From Umbilicaria muhlenbergii (taxonomy: Eukaryota > Ascomycota > Lecanoromycetes > Umbilicariales > Umbilicariaceae), in contig KK106987.1 in assembly GCA_000611775.1 (NCBI GenBank), positions 1,507,506 through 1,571,505 of the forward strand: a stretch of DNA of 64,000 nucleotides. The letters are read 5' to 3'. This document shows, piece by piece, positions 25,434 to 36,743 of the stretch. A model generated the notes under the pieces. The model ran no database searches. It saw only the letters and a list, made by a program, of their open reading frames with translations, and was not told the DNA's origin. A program made the translations under genes and the position numbers. Position 1 is the first letter of the stretch. Each line of letters begins with the position of its first letter.

Positions 25434-28400
25434 ATGGCTCCAACGCCGCTGGAGCACGTCTGTCTACCGGTGAACGTCGATGCCTTCGTCCTCAACGAGA
25501 AAGTCTGCGATAGTGGTCGATCCCGGATAGGCCCCATCACACAACCCAACTACGTGAGCCTGCGGCTCCAAAACAGCCAGATCCAGCACGATGTCCTACC
25601 GCACCTGGATTTGCACAACTCGCAACCAGGCATTGCCAACCCGAGGATCTCAAAGACGTACGCTGATATCTTCCACAACCTGGATCCTAACAATCCGAAG
25701 CCAGACGCCAAATCTCTGGTCGGAATCGACAGATCACGTCTAGGTGTCTATCTGCATTGGACGATACCACGCGCCTATAGGTCCGGAAGCAGCCAGGCGA
25801 CCAAATCTTCTGATAGCACGTCGAAGGAGCCTACGAATCCGAACCCAACGTTCAAACGCGTGCCGAACAGATGGCTTCTCGTCCGGATTCTGCGTGACCA
25901 TAGCCCGAAGAATGCAGACACTGCGAATATCGACAAGGCGGCTGCGTGGGTCATCGAATCGGACAAGCTGCGGAAGATTGAGGATCTGGACAAGTCGGTT
26001 GACATCGAGACCGACGTGACACCTTTCGTAGCCTACTCGAACGACGCAGATACCAATGACAGCATCCTGGACAGCCAGGCTGAGAACTACATTGGCCTGA
26101 AAGTGCCCTTGGAACAATGGCAAGAGACCCAAGCCCCTGGCACGGTGGGCGCGGATCGCGTCAAGTTGACCGTCATGAATAGCTCCAACCCACTATTCGC
26201 AGACTATGCGATCCACAATCCCAACGTCTTCTCGACAAAGGATAATTTCTGGTACAAGAACGACAGCAGTGGCAACCCAATGTACTTGGACAGTGCTGTG
26301 TGTGACTATATCGTTGTTGGCTGGCATTCAGACCAGGGACTTGATCCACTCGGCGTCATTGCTAATCCATCTGCTCCAAAGGACTTGCAATCGCGTCTCA
26401 GCGATCTGTTCTGCGCGGCACCGATTCCGACCAGCGATAAGGACGATCTTACAGCTGGCGAATTGGCAAGTGGAGCAGTGACTCGCTTGTTCTGCCACAG
26501 TGCACGGTACTCCGTCAAGTGGGACAACGTTACAAAGCCTGCTACGCCGGCCGACGATTACGCTGCAAACTTTGGCCCGGATGTGGACATGGAACCCGTG
26601 GCGGTGGGAACGTCACCTTTGGACTCTGTGCTAGCTTTCTTCCAAGCTCACGAACAGGATAAGCCGTTCGAGGAGAAGTTGCTGAGTGACAAGGGAAACA
26701 CCATCGCGGAGTCTCTGCTGGGGATGCGCGAACTTCTGTATGCGACGGAGGACGACTACGACTCGCGCATCAAAGCAGCTGATCTGATATTTGGCCACAA
26801 CTGGGGCCGAGCACAGGGCGGCTTCACCTGGCATTACGACAAGAAGAAGGAGAAGGACGGGCCACCAGCTGTGCCTACGCATGCGGAGATTGCTGTTGTG
26901 AACCAGTTGAACGAGCTTCAGCAGACTTGGGATACCACGGATCGCAAGCTGAATCTACTCAAATGGTCGTTGTTCGCGGAGTTCTTCAAATATGTCTCAG
27001 ACCCGAGTAATGGCAACGCTGACCGCCGCAACACGCTGTATACGCCCAGAGTGAAGTTGCTGAAGAAAGAGGCGCAGTTGATGGTCGACAATCAAAAGGC
27101 AATTCAAAGCGCGATCGACAATATCAACAACGCGGCAAATCCAGTAAAAGTCAAGAAAGTAGCCAACGATTCTTTCTTCAAGAGAACAGACCCAACGCTG
27201 TGCCTAGCAGGGATCGACTCTGGATGGGATGCTGAGTTCCTCTCCAATACTCCGACGCGGTTTGTCCACCAGGTCGGCCCAGCAGGAACGGGCACGAGCC
27301 TCACGGGAGGCACTCTCGACACGATCAAAAAGAGACTGCCAGCGGACCTGATCGATACCGTGAGCAAGCTAATTACCGAAGCCTCAGGTGGATATCAGGA
27401 CAAACTGAAGCTGTCCGGGCATAAGATGTGGACGGCTCAGCCATTCTCTCCGCAATTCGTGGAATGGGAAGGGATATACTACCACGTTGATGACAGCCAA
27501 TGGAAAGTCGATCTTACCAACAGCGCCCTCAGTGCTAGCAACCACCAGCACGTCACCTATGTCAATCCTACCCAGCTGTCAGCTCTAGACGGACCTCGTC
27601 ATGATCAAAGACACATCTCTGGCAGAATGCTTGTCCTGCCCCAGCCATCCTTCGCCCTCGGCGCTGTAGTCGCCCAAGTCCTCGGCGCGACACCGATTGC
27701 AGATCTTCCAGCGAACTTGAAGACTCCGCAGCAGCAGAGCGACTTCATCACCGCTGTTCAGAGTCTCAAGTTCATCAGCGGTGAGCTCACTGGGCTTACC
27801 GATGCGCTGTTGACAATGGCGGCAGGTCAGCATGTCAAGCCTAATGTTAGACGCCAGGGTGAAATTCCACATCCTATGAAAGCGGCTGTCAATGCGGGAG
27901 CTGCCGTTGGGCTGGAATTTGAGGACTTTGCCCTGATCGAGGCGGAGACGGGTAGGACGCCGTATGGAACCTTGACAGACTTTTCGCATGTGAATGCAAA
28001 TCCGTTCAAGAGTGTGCAGCATGGGCAATTTGGTATGATGATGGTTTCCTCATGAGTCTACTCTTGGAGTACTAACAGAGTTGAAGCGATCACCAAATTG
28101 ACCATCGTCGACAAGTTCGGCCAAGCCATCTCTGTGCCCGGACCAAAGCGAACACCAAGACTCCAAGATCCGAACAATGCCCCCATGCCAGACTTCATCC
28201 ATCCCTGCTTGTCCGAACAACTCATCCCAAGCCTGCTGCCAGATGGTACATTGAACACAGTCTACACCCCCAAAGACACTCAAGATGCAGCGACCAAGTC
28301 CGGCTACCCGATGACGCCATTCATCCAGCTCACTCCCACCATCAACCAGGAAGCTCGTATCAATTCCGCTTTCGTCGAAAAAGTCTTCGACGCAAACAAA

Positions 28401-29907
28401 AGCGCCTCCTGGAAACCGTGTCTCGAATGGGAAAATCCCATCTCCGGCTGGATAGTCGTCAACTACGCCGACTCCTCCCTTCAATTCTTCACCGCCGACG
28501 GAATCTTCTACACCGCTCTCGAATTTGGTGGTCCAACTGGCACCATCGAAACACAGAAATGGCTCCCCTTCGACCCTCCAGAGAAAGCCGAAAGCTTAGT
28601 CTCCGACCAACTGGACGCATTAATAAAGAAGATGACGGGTGCTGACGGGAAGAACTACCTCCTCGCTCTCTGGGATCTGATCGACCAAGCTATAAGAACC
28701 ATGCCGTTCCCGCCCTCTGACTACGCCCAATACGCCAACGCCATTGTCGGCAAACCTCTGGCCCTTACGAACGTAGGCTGGAGTCTGGAGCTTGCGCAGC
28801 CGCCGTTCTGGGAGCAGCATACCCTCCCCGCTCCACCATCCCCAGGCCCGAACGACACTATTGACCCTCTCCGTGTCAAAGCGGGAGATTACCTCTACAA
28901 ATACCCATTCCCCGTCAAAATTGGCGACGTACGTCTTCCTCCCGCGCTTCCCACCCTCCCAGCTTGCTAACTCTTTCTGAAAGGCCGACCGCCCGTTCGA
29001 CGGCCTCGTCGCCTACTGGGACCCCGCAAACCCCTCCCCCAACACCACCTCCTCCACAACCACAAACTTCTCTAAAATCTACACCTACTTCCCCGCCACC
29101 ACCACCAAACCCGACGGCACCCCCCTCCCCGACAGCATCCGCACCGGCATCGCTCCCGACACCTTCCCCACCCTCAATCCTTACTTCCTCGACCCGGAGT
29201 CCTACACCAACGCCGCCAACACCTCCAACCCCACAACAGGCTTCACCCAAGCGCACACGGCGAAATTGATGGTGAAAACACTCCTCATAGACCCCTACAC
29301 CCCCATCCACCTCTACTCCGGCGTCCTCCCCATCAACTCCCTACAGCTACCCGCATGGACAATAAAGCAAGCCCTCTCCAAAATGACTGCGTTTTTCACA
29401 ATGGGCCCCCTCCTCATCACCAAAGACGTCCCCAAAATCTACGACGCCGCCGCTCCTCTCACCGCAGACACCTGGCTCACGGTACAAAACACCAACACCC
29501 CAACCAACGACATCCCGCCCATCAAACTTCCCATTGCGGGCGGGAAGGGCATGTGGAATTGGTTGCAGCCATACAGCATCCCTCCGGCCGCTCCCGCGGG
29601 TGCAAACGCAGCGAGTGCAGCCAGTACGCCGAGTTCGAGCACGGTCGCCACGACGGGGACGGGACAGAACGTGACCAGATACAACTCCCTCCCTGTCGGC
29701 CAAGAGGATGGCAGACTCCGACTCGACCCGGCTCCCTACACGTTTGTCGAGGGCTTTTTGCAGTTGGCGCGCCCGTTGGTGGGCGAGAAGCTGGCGCCGC
29801 CAGAGGGGTTCACGAAAGATGATGCGTCGGCTGGGGCTGGGAGCGGGAGTGCCGTGAAGACGAGCGGGACGGAAATGGGGGCGGGGACGGTGGTCAAGGC
29901 ACGTTGA
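25434..29907 (+). CDS. Gene A: very large protein of unknown function
   Basis: Three exons (25,434-28,032; 28,087-28,928; 28,984-29,907) encode 1,454 aa. Both introns are short (54 and 55 nt) and keep the frame; intron 1 has a perfect TACTAAC 10 nt before the acceptor and intron 2 a GCTAAC. The start ATG has a good context (CACGATGG). No signal peptide or TM segment is evident, so it is probably cytosolic. Notable segments are RIGPITQPNYVSLRL near residue 30, LGVYLHWTIPRAYRSG near 103, PNRWLLVRILRDH near 143, CHSARYSVKWD near 354, a GRMLVLPQPSFALG segment near 730, and an Ala/Ser/Thr/Pro-rich stretch near 1,365-1,385. From memory, similar proteins with the LHWT(I/L)PR motif occur in fungi and in bacteria such as actinomycetes; this is unchecked, and no domain name or function is known to me. 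It converges on gene B. Confidence 0.88.
28033..28086 (+). other. Intron 1 of gene A
   Basis: Donor GTATGA, branch TACTAAC at 28,070-28,076, acceptor TTGAAG. A nearer AG (ACAG at 28,075-28,078) would put a stop in frame shortly after, so the more distal acceptor is chosen on frame grounds. Confidence 0.85.
28929..28983 (+). other. Intron 2 of gene A
   Basis: Donor GTACGT, branch GCTAAC, acceptor GAAAG. Splicing joins GD to ADRPFDGLV in frame. Confidence 0.85.
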
Positions 29908-30064
29908 TTAGGCTGGTGCAGGGCAGACTTGGCTGTTTAATGCACTGTCTCTCCTGTGATGAGCTCGTTTTCATGAGCAATTTTCCGCTTTGACCTTGAT
30001 CTAGGATTGAGCGTTCAGGCGAGTGTTTGCTTACGTGGTTAATGCGGATTGATAATGTAGCCTA

Positions 30065-30595
30065 CTCAGCAACGCCGCACTATAGGCAATGCCCCCACCC
30101 CCCTCCGGGGGCGGGTAGAAATAGCACGAGTACACATGAACATCAATAAAAAATCAGAATCTCGTCCATTGAGCTGCAGACTTCAGTTTAAGTAGATCAT
30201 TTGAAAGCTCTACATTGTAATTTATTGTAGAGTTGTAGGATCTATAAATTTTAACACCTTCAAGACTGCTTTTGCTGTGATGGCTGCAGTCTTTGCAGCC
30301 TGTGTCATTAAACTGTTGAGTGCTTTAAATTCTCTCTCTTAATAAACAGTATGATATGTTATATCAAGTAATAAATCAATAACAGAAAGATGAATTTTCT
30401 AAATCTGTAAAACCCTTATTATAAATCTTAATAACTCTTCAAAGACACTCTTCTTTCTTCGTTAAACACATGCAATTACAATGAAGAAATGATCAATTTC
30501 ACTGTTCATTTTCTATTCCCCTAATTATTCCCCCGCCCCCTCCCTCGCCCCGGGGCGGGGAACTGCCGCATCACCTACAATGCAGCGCCGCTGAG
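30065..30595. mobile_element. MITE with TA target duplication (Tc1/mariner-like)
   Basis: The element is 531 bp. The left end, CTCAGCAACGCCGCACTATA, matches the reverse complement of the right end, CTCAGCGGCGCTGCATTGTA, with a few transitions. The match continues through ATGC and then into GC-rich blocks that also mirror each other. TA flanks both ends (30,063-30,064 and 30,596-30,597). No ORF is visible in the AT-rich, CpG-poor interior, so it is non-autonomous. TA duplication and TIRs fit the Tc1/mariner/pogo superfamily. The GC-rich ends with an AT-rich, mutated-looking core form a sharp compositional contrast with the surrounding gene island. Confidence 0.85.
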
Positions 30596-30597
30596 TA

Positions 30598-30931
30598 GAT
30601 TCCACCAGCAGCAAATCACCTCTCAGTATGGCTTATCCACCGCCTTTCAAAAAGCAGGAACAAAGCGACTTCAAGATCCTCACACTAATTCATCACTGTG
30701 TACTCAGCTCTCAAGTCTCCCGCGAGCACCAATATACTACCCCCTAATTTCTACAAACCGAGCCCTGCACCGACCTACATCCGTCCCCATGCCCAAAAAA
30801 ACAAACCCATCCGTCTCCATCTATCACCCTCCCCGACACCAACGAACTCAGCTATCCTATCGCCCCCATCCCCCCCATCCCCCCCATCNNNNNNNNNNNN
30901 NNNNNNNNNNNNNNNNNNNNNNNNNCCCCGC
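30598..30931. other. 3' flank of gene B with assembly gap
   Basis: This is the sequence between the MITE and the gene B stop codon. A run of 37 N (30,889-30,925) directly follows a C-rich short repeat of CCCCCCAT type (30,860-30,888). The gap ends six bases from the gene B stop codon, so it does not interrupt the coding region. No gene was seen. Confidence 0.8.
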
Positions 30932-33900
30932 TCAACCTCCCCCCCTCACCACCGCCTGCCCCCCGCTCGTCCCGCGCACGAACGGCAAAGCGGGATACCA
31001 CGTCTCCAACCCCTGTACCAACCTGACCGGCGGCTTGTCCAGCAACTCCCAATCAGTCCTGCCATCCGCATTGACTCTCGGCCCGTTCGATGCCTGCGTC
31101 GTCGCCGCCGCGGCCGCGCTGCCAGCAGCAGCAGCAGGAGGCGGGGGGGTGCCGAGCGGCGCATTCGCCTTCATCTGCTCGGGCGGGCGGACCGGCCATT
31201 CGAGCACGCGCGCCACGTGCGCGACGAGGCCGGCGCGGAGGGCGGGGAGGGTGAGTGCGTCGGCGGTGGGGTGGGTGGTGCTGGTGGCGCCGGGAGGGGC
31301 GGGAACGGTGGTGGCGGTCGAGGGGGGCGAAGGTGCGGAAGCGGGATTCCAGAGGGTTTTGAAATGCTGCCATCGCTTGGTCTCGGCGGTGGTGTCGTCG
31401 TCCGCGACGTCCGGCTCGAAGTACTGCCCCGTGAAGAGGGTGCCCTGCGCTTCTCGGGCGGGGAGGCGCCAGGCGCCTGAGATGGTTTCTCGCATGGCGG
31501 CCGGAGCGTCGAAATCTACGATAGGACTGGGGCAGAGGACGGGATCGGGGGGCTTGATGCGCACGGCTTGGACTAGGTCTACGGTACCTCCGTTTCCGTC
31601 GAGCAAGGCGTTGGGGTTTTTGGTGTGCAGAGGGTCGTTGGCGGGGTTCCACACACTCCACAGCGCGGTAGCGGCGGATTTGAGCACGAGCTCGGCCTGA
31701 AAGTCACTCTGCAAGATCGGATGGTCTGGGTCTTCGATCTGGTAGATCTTGATCTCTAGCTTCGACGTGATGTCGTTTGCTGCTTTGCTGTGCATGGGCC
31801 AGGAATAGACTTTGGGCACGGTCGTGCCTTTTGGCAGCGTGATGGCTTGTTCAACAGGCGGTTTTGTGTTGTCGTCGGGGTCGGGCACGAGAAGGTGCGC
31901 CTCGCTGAGCGCAAAGTCGCAATCCACCCTTATCGCCAGCCTCCCCGCCTGGACTTCCCACGCGCTTGTCGCGCCTGTGGATGGGAAATCCTTGCCATCA
32001 GCAGCCGGGGTGTTTGCTGGCATCAATCCACTTTCAATAGAATACTTGTGCTGCGCCACGGCAGTCGTGTTGCTGTTCCCGACGGTGTCTTTGGATGGCG
32101 GGGCACTGTTGGGACCAGGCGCTTTGACCATGTCGTAGAAGTCCTTGAGGGAGATGGGGTCTGTGACGTTGCTGTTCTCGGAGGCGCCGAAGTCGATGTC
32201 AAAGCCGAAGAACCAAAAGTCGACGTGGGCGTGGCCACCGAAGTCGTGGGGGCCCCAGAGGATGAGGTCGGCGCCCAGGTGGAGGGAGACGTGAATGTGG
32301 ATGAAGAGAATGTCTACGGTGGGGTTAGTATGTAGACTCGGAGCAAGGGGGATGGAACTTGGGGAAAGAGTGGGCTGAGTTCGGAATGGGTGGGGTTGAG
32401 TTCTGGGGAAGGAAGAATCGGGCTGACCAATATCGCACTCCACACCGATAGAGAGTGAGATCTCAGCTCGGAAGTGGAAGGGCTTAAAGTTAATGAGTGC
32501 GTCCAAGATGACGTCCGCGTACGCACTGACGGGACCAACACTCAGGGAGAGATGGAGCGTCCCGCCAGCCATGGCGCACTTGGGCGTTACGGCCAAGTAC
32601 GCCGTGCCGGTGATCTGGATGTTGTCTCCCACGGTAAAGTTCAATCCGATCCGTGCTAGATTTTGCGGATAATGTGCAGGCGGATTATACGACCTCGCGT
32701 AGCCGCCCAGCGTGACGACCCAGTCTCCAGCATGCGAGTTCTGTCCGAACCAGGTATAGCATGAAGCCTGGCCGGAGAGATGCGCCATTGGGACGTAGAC
32801 GTGCGAAGCTGGGGCCAAGGTGGCGTTGGCGGCGATGTAGCCCGCGACAAAGTTGAGTTCCACGCCGACGATGATCTCAATGTAGAACAGTGAGAAATCC
32901 GGATCCACGAGTGGCTCCATCTGGAAAACGCCATCGGCAAACATGGCGATAACGACGCCTTTGTCGTTGCCATCCGCCATGCCGGTGTCGATGTCCACCA
33001 TTAGCACTGCTGTCAACGTCAGGACATCGAACGCGGTAATCGTCATGCCGGCGCAGAGCCAGCCGGAGCCTTGTTTCGGGTAGACAAAGTAAGGTTGATC
33101 GTAGACCATCTTATCCAGCACTTTCATTGGATCGTTGCCGGTGTCTGAGGCGGCGGCGTCGGCGATGAAGGGGAAAGTAGACAGCTCGCTGAGTTGAGGC
33201 ATGCGGACAAAGTAGTTGTAGCCGAAGCCTAAACGGACGCCGGAGATGGTGGCGAACTCGAGCTCCACGAGAGGACCGTCGAGTTTGCCGTACACAAAGA
33301 CTGCTCTGTATGCATCGTCGCCGTTCGAGTTCTTCTTGATAGTATACTGGCCGACAGCAAGTACCTGCCATGCCTTGAATCCTACGGCTATGCCGCCACT
33401 GTACGTCTCCGTGTTTCCGGCTTCGTCGTGGATGAAGACGCCCTTGAGGGTTAGCGGCCCCTGCTGCACGCCAACTTCAATGCCGTGAAGACTGGCGTGG
33501 ATGAGACCCTTGGTGACAATATCTGCGAGATGGTCGAGCTTGACTTGGCTCAGGTCAATCTGAATTGTGAAGCCTTTAACAGCAAAGGTCAGTGGCCCGA
33601 GATTGAGCGTCGCGTCGACAGTGACAAACAGCGAGCCTTTCTTGTACTGGAGAGTCAATGCGCTGATAGTCAATGGACCGGCTGTGGTCTTTGTATCTCC
33701 TTTGGTAGGCGGCGCTTCAGGGTCAGCAGATGAAGCTGTGATAACCGTCTCTGAGGTGGTGACCGTCGTTGTCCTTGTATCACCGGATGACACGACTGCA
33801 GTATGAGTAGTGGTCACCTCTGGGGCGGGTGGCTTCGTCGATGCTTTGTCCGTGGTGAAGACGTGATCCAAGACGACCTTGCCGCTGACAACCACTATAA

Positions 33901-36743
33901 AGTGGTGGCCAGCTCGGAGAACGACATCGGTGTCCTTGGGTGCTTTGTTCTCTTTGATCTGGAAGGGAGGTATATCCACGGGGTATTGCTGGGCAATCGT
34001 GGAAAGCTCGCTCCTTGTTATGCCTTTAAGGGTCGGATCCAACGTCGTCGACGGGTTGTCGTCTTCCACCCATACGTACTCTAGGTGGTCAAATGGTTGG
34101 GGAAGTTCCCCTATAAGCGGAATTTTGTCCATCATGGGTATCTGATCCACAGATATACGGATAACTCGCTTGGTAATGCCTATTTTCGGGGCTGCTGCAT
34201 TCGTTTTATCACTGGGCGTCTGGTATTGAACAAAGGTCAAGGTGAATCCGGCAATACTAAGCCATACAGTAAGGACCGAGCTATTTCCCAATTTTGCATC
34301 AGTACTCTTCTTGCTGTCGAATTGAAGCTCAGCAGCGGGCGCGCCCGACGCGGTAGGGTTGATAGCAATGCCACCGACCCACTCCGGCAGCCGATCGCCT
34401 GCTCCTGGGACAATGCTTTCTGCGATCGAAGCAATGGTCGAGGCTGGGCTGGCGACACCGAGACGGGCAACAAATTTTGTCTGGGTTTGCTTATTGCCCT
34501 TGGTGTATTGGTCTGCGGCTTTAGGCGGTAATTTGCCGCCCTCTGGATTATCTTTCAGGTATTGGGCTGTAGCCGTAGAGCCGCTTGCATCTAGCAATGC
34601 GCTGACATATTGGTAGCTGAGATCAAGCTCCAGCTCGCCCAAGGTCAGGATGCCAGTGATTAGGAACGATGATGCAGACTTTCCACTGTAGGTGTACAGA
34701 ATATCAAGCGATCTGAGATTGATCTTCGACATGACAGCCATTACGCCACCTTGGACATCAGAATCAAAGAATGAGCTTAAGAGCCCAACAGAAACATTCC
34801 GTGCAGATGCTCGTAAGAGCCAATTGCCGCCAGCGTTGGTCTTGTCGTAGTGCAATCCCAGCGCGGAAGATGCAGATGGGATTGGAGGCTGGCTATCCGT
34901 AGGCGGGGGGGCAGTGAACGCAAACGTCGAATACAGGTCAATACGGTATGCCTTGGACTGGGTCTTATCTTGAGGCGATTCCACGGTCACGTCCACCGAT
35001 GCCTCTGTCCAGGAGAATCCCGAAGGAGCTGCTTCTGAGTCCGGCTTAGGCTCGTCATTACCGAGCGTAAGATCTGCAGAGAAGGTGAAGACGGAGCCCG
35101 TAGGACCCGTCCGCGAGAATGAGACCTCGGCAAAGCGTAGCATATGCGGTATGGCCGGCTGCGAGTCTTTGTCGAAACCCACCAACTTCCAAAGGTCCAG
35201 CGATGTACCGAGCTGCGCGGAATCTATTCCTTCGGCACGGAGGATATTGGCCGGCGACAGGCGAGGATCCCAATCAGCCGTTCTCAGGTCAGTTGGGTCT
35301 GCAAAGTCATTTGCGAGCATGAGACGGCCGAAGAACGTAGAGCTTTTGGAATCATACACGAGCCCAACAACGATAGTGAGATCCGTTGGCTTCCAAATAG
35401 TCAGCAGGCCAATACCCCACTGGAGCCGCTTGCCACTGGGCTGGGTGGTGTCGTCCACGATGCGTATGTACCAAAGGTGAACGCTGTTGAAGATTGTAGA
35501 GAAGGGATCTGACCCATTCCCGTCTGTTGTATTGGGTAATAGGTCGTTGTCCACTCCAAATGTGTCTTTGATCATACTGCGAATACTCCCGCTCCCGATT
35601 GGTGTCAGGAGCAAAGTGCGGCCAATCTCACTCAGGTCGATGTTTAGATGGAAGCCCAAAACGTTGAAAGCAAAGGACAATGTCACCGACCTGATTATCG
35701 ATGCTGCAGGATTCTTGAGATTATAGCGAGATTGTCTCGTCAATGTCACTGTGATCGGTGGCAGCGTCACTGTCTTGGAGCTAAAGCCGTCAAAGCTTTG
35801 GCCAATCCACGAAAGCGCGTTATCAATGATCTTGTCACCGGTAATCCGGTAGGAAAGTGTGACAGTCGTATAGTATGCTTCATCGGTGCTTGTGCACCAC
35901 AGAGCATTTGTCGGGGTGCCATCGCCTATTTTCCGAGTCAAATCACGGTGGTTGGTAGCTGAGTCGGTGTGCCAGTCTGGAGCATCTATAAGCGTGGCTT
36001 CGAGCAATCTGGCCGCATCAACGGCGTCCAGAAAGTATCTCAACGGAGTCGATTTCGAGAGATCTATGCCAAAGGCTGCACACAAGTCGGCCTTCAGCTT
36101 CAGCGGGTTGGACTGTTGGGGCGGGCGGAGAAGCATCACTCCAGCTATAAGGGTCAGTACTGTCTTTTCGAGGCACTAGAAATGGCAAGGCTTGTTGCAC
36201 GATTCCGCGGCCGCCATACTGTCTACTTGCAGGTCCACCGCTTGCAGCCTGACTGATTCACCGAAGAAGAGTGGGGTTGAGGCTTCAATGCAGACGGAGG
36301 AAGAGCAGTGGGATCGCTTTAGACGCGGCCAAGTTTTGTGCAACCAAAGTCAATCACCTTCAAATTGATGGATAGGCACCTACAGCGGCCACGTTCGTGC
36401 ATCAAGGCTTGATAAAGTACTTACATCCATACGCATCACCAATCCATGCATTGTTCTGTCGTTTATCGGACTCAGGCACACTGTCGAAGTAGGCATCATT
36501 CCGCTCGGATGAGAAGTACAGACTCCAGTTCTTCTTCCGCTCTGCGTCATCCTTGATCCCGGCCCAGAATCCCGTGGAGTCGATCAGGACATCATTGTCG
36601 GTTTGATCGGGGAGGCCAGTCTTCAGGGCCGTTGCATCATCCGACACCAGACCTTCAGACTTGAGGATGGCTTTCCACGATCCCGTGTCATTCACCGTGG
36701 CCGGGGCGGTCGAACCTAGGAATTGGTCTGGCTCTGCAGACAT
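30932..36743 (-). CDS. Gene B: DUF6603-type giant protein
   Basis: Three exons are proposed (36,743-36,425; 36,144-32,428; 32,313-30,932), giving 1,805 aa and ending in TGA at 30,934-30,932. The 280-nt first intron has donor GTAAGT and acceptor TATAG after TACTGAC; phases match, but it may hide a small extra exon. The second intron (114 nt, TACTAAC branch) is a multiple of three and free of stops, so a naive ORF reads through it. Residues about 920-1,395 look like DUF6603: a beta-rich region with alternating hydrophobic strands (GPLTFAVKGFTIQIDL, LDGPLVELEFATISGVRLGFGYNYFVRMP, HVDFWFFGFDIDFGAS). I recognise the family from memory; its function is unknown. No signal peptide is seen. The C-terminal 200 residues are Pro/Ala-rich. 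The N-terminus is uncertain: the frame stays open upstream of 36,743 and protein-like segments continue to about 37,000. It is divergent from gene C and convergent with gene A. Confidence 0.82.
32314..32427 (-). other. In-frame intron of gene B (114 nt)
   Basis: On the minus strand: donor GTCAGC, branch TACTAAC, acceptor CCGTAG. Removing it joins GVECDI to DILFIHIHVSLHLG. The intervening 38 codons are Pro/Ser/Thr-rich and unlike the beta-strand pattern on either side. GTCAGC is a weak donor, so retention is possible. Confidence 0.75.
36145..36424 (-). other. Long first intron of gene B (280 nt)
   Basis: Donor GTAAGT after GDAYG; acceptor TATAG before GVMLLRPPQQ; one base plus two bases make a serine codon, so the phase agrees. 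It is several times longer than the other introns here. A protein-like frame (GGPASRQYGGRGIVQQ) near 36,190-36,245 may mark a small internal exon. Confidence 0.6.

Noticed and set aside
30698-31700. Long plus-strand ORFs running through the N gap
   Set aside because: They are antisense to the C-terminal part of gene B, run through unknown bases and show only high-GC biased composition.
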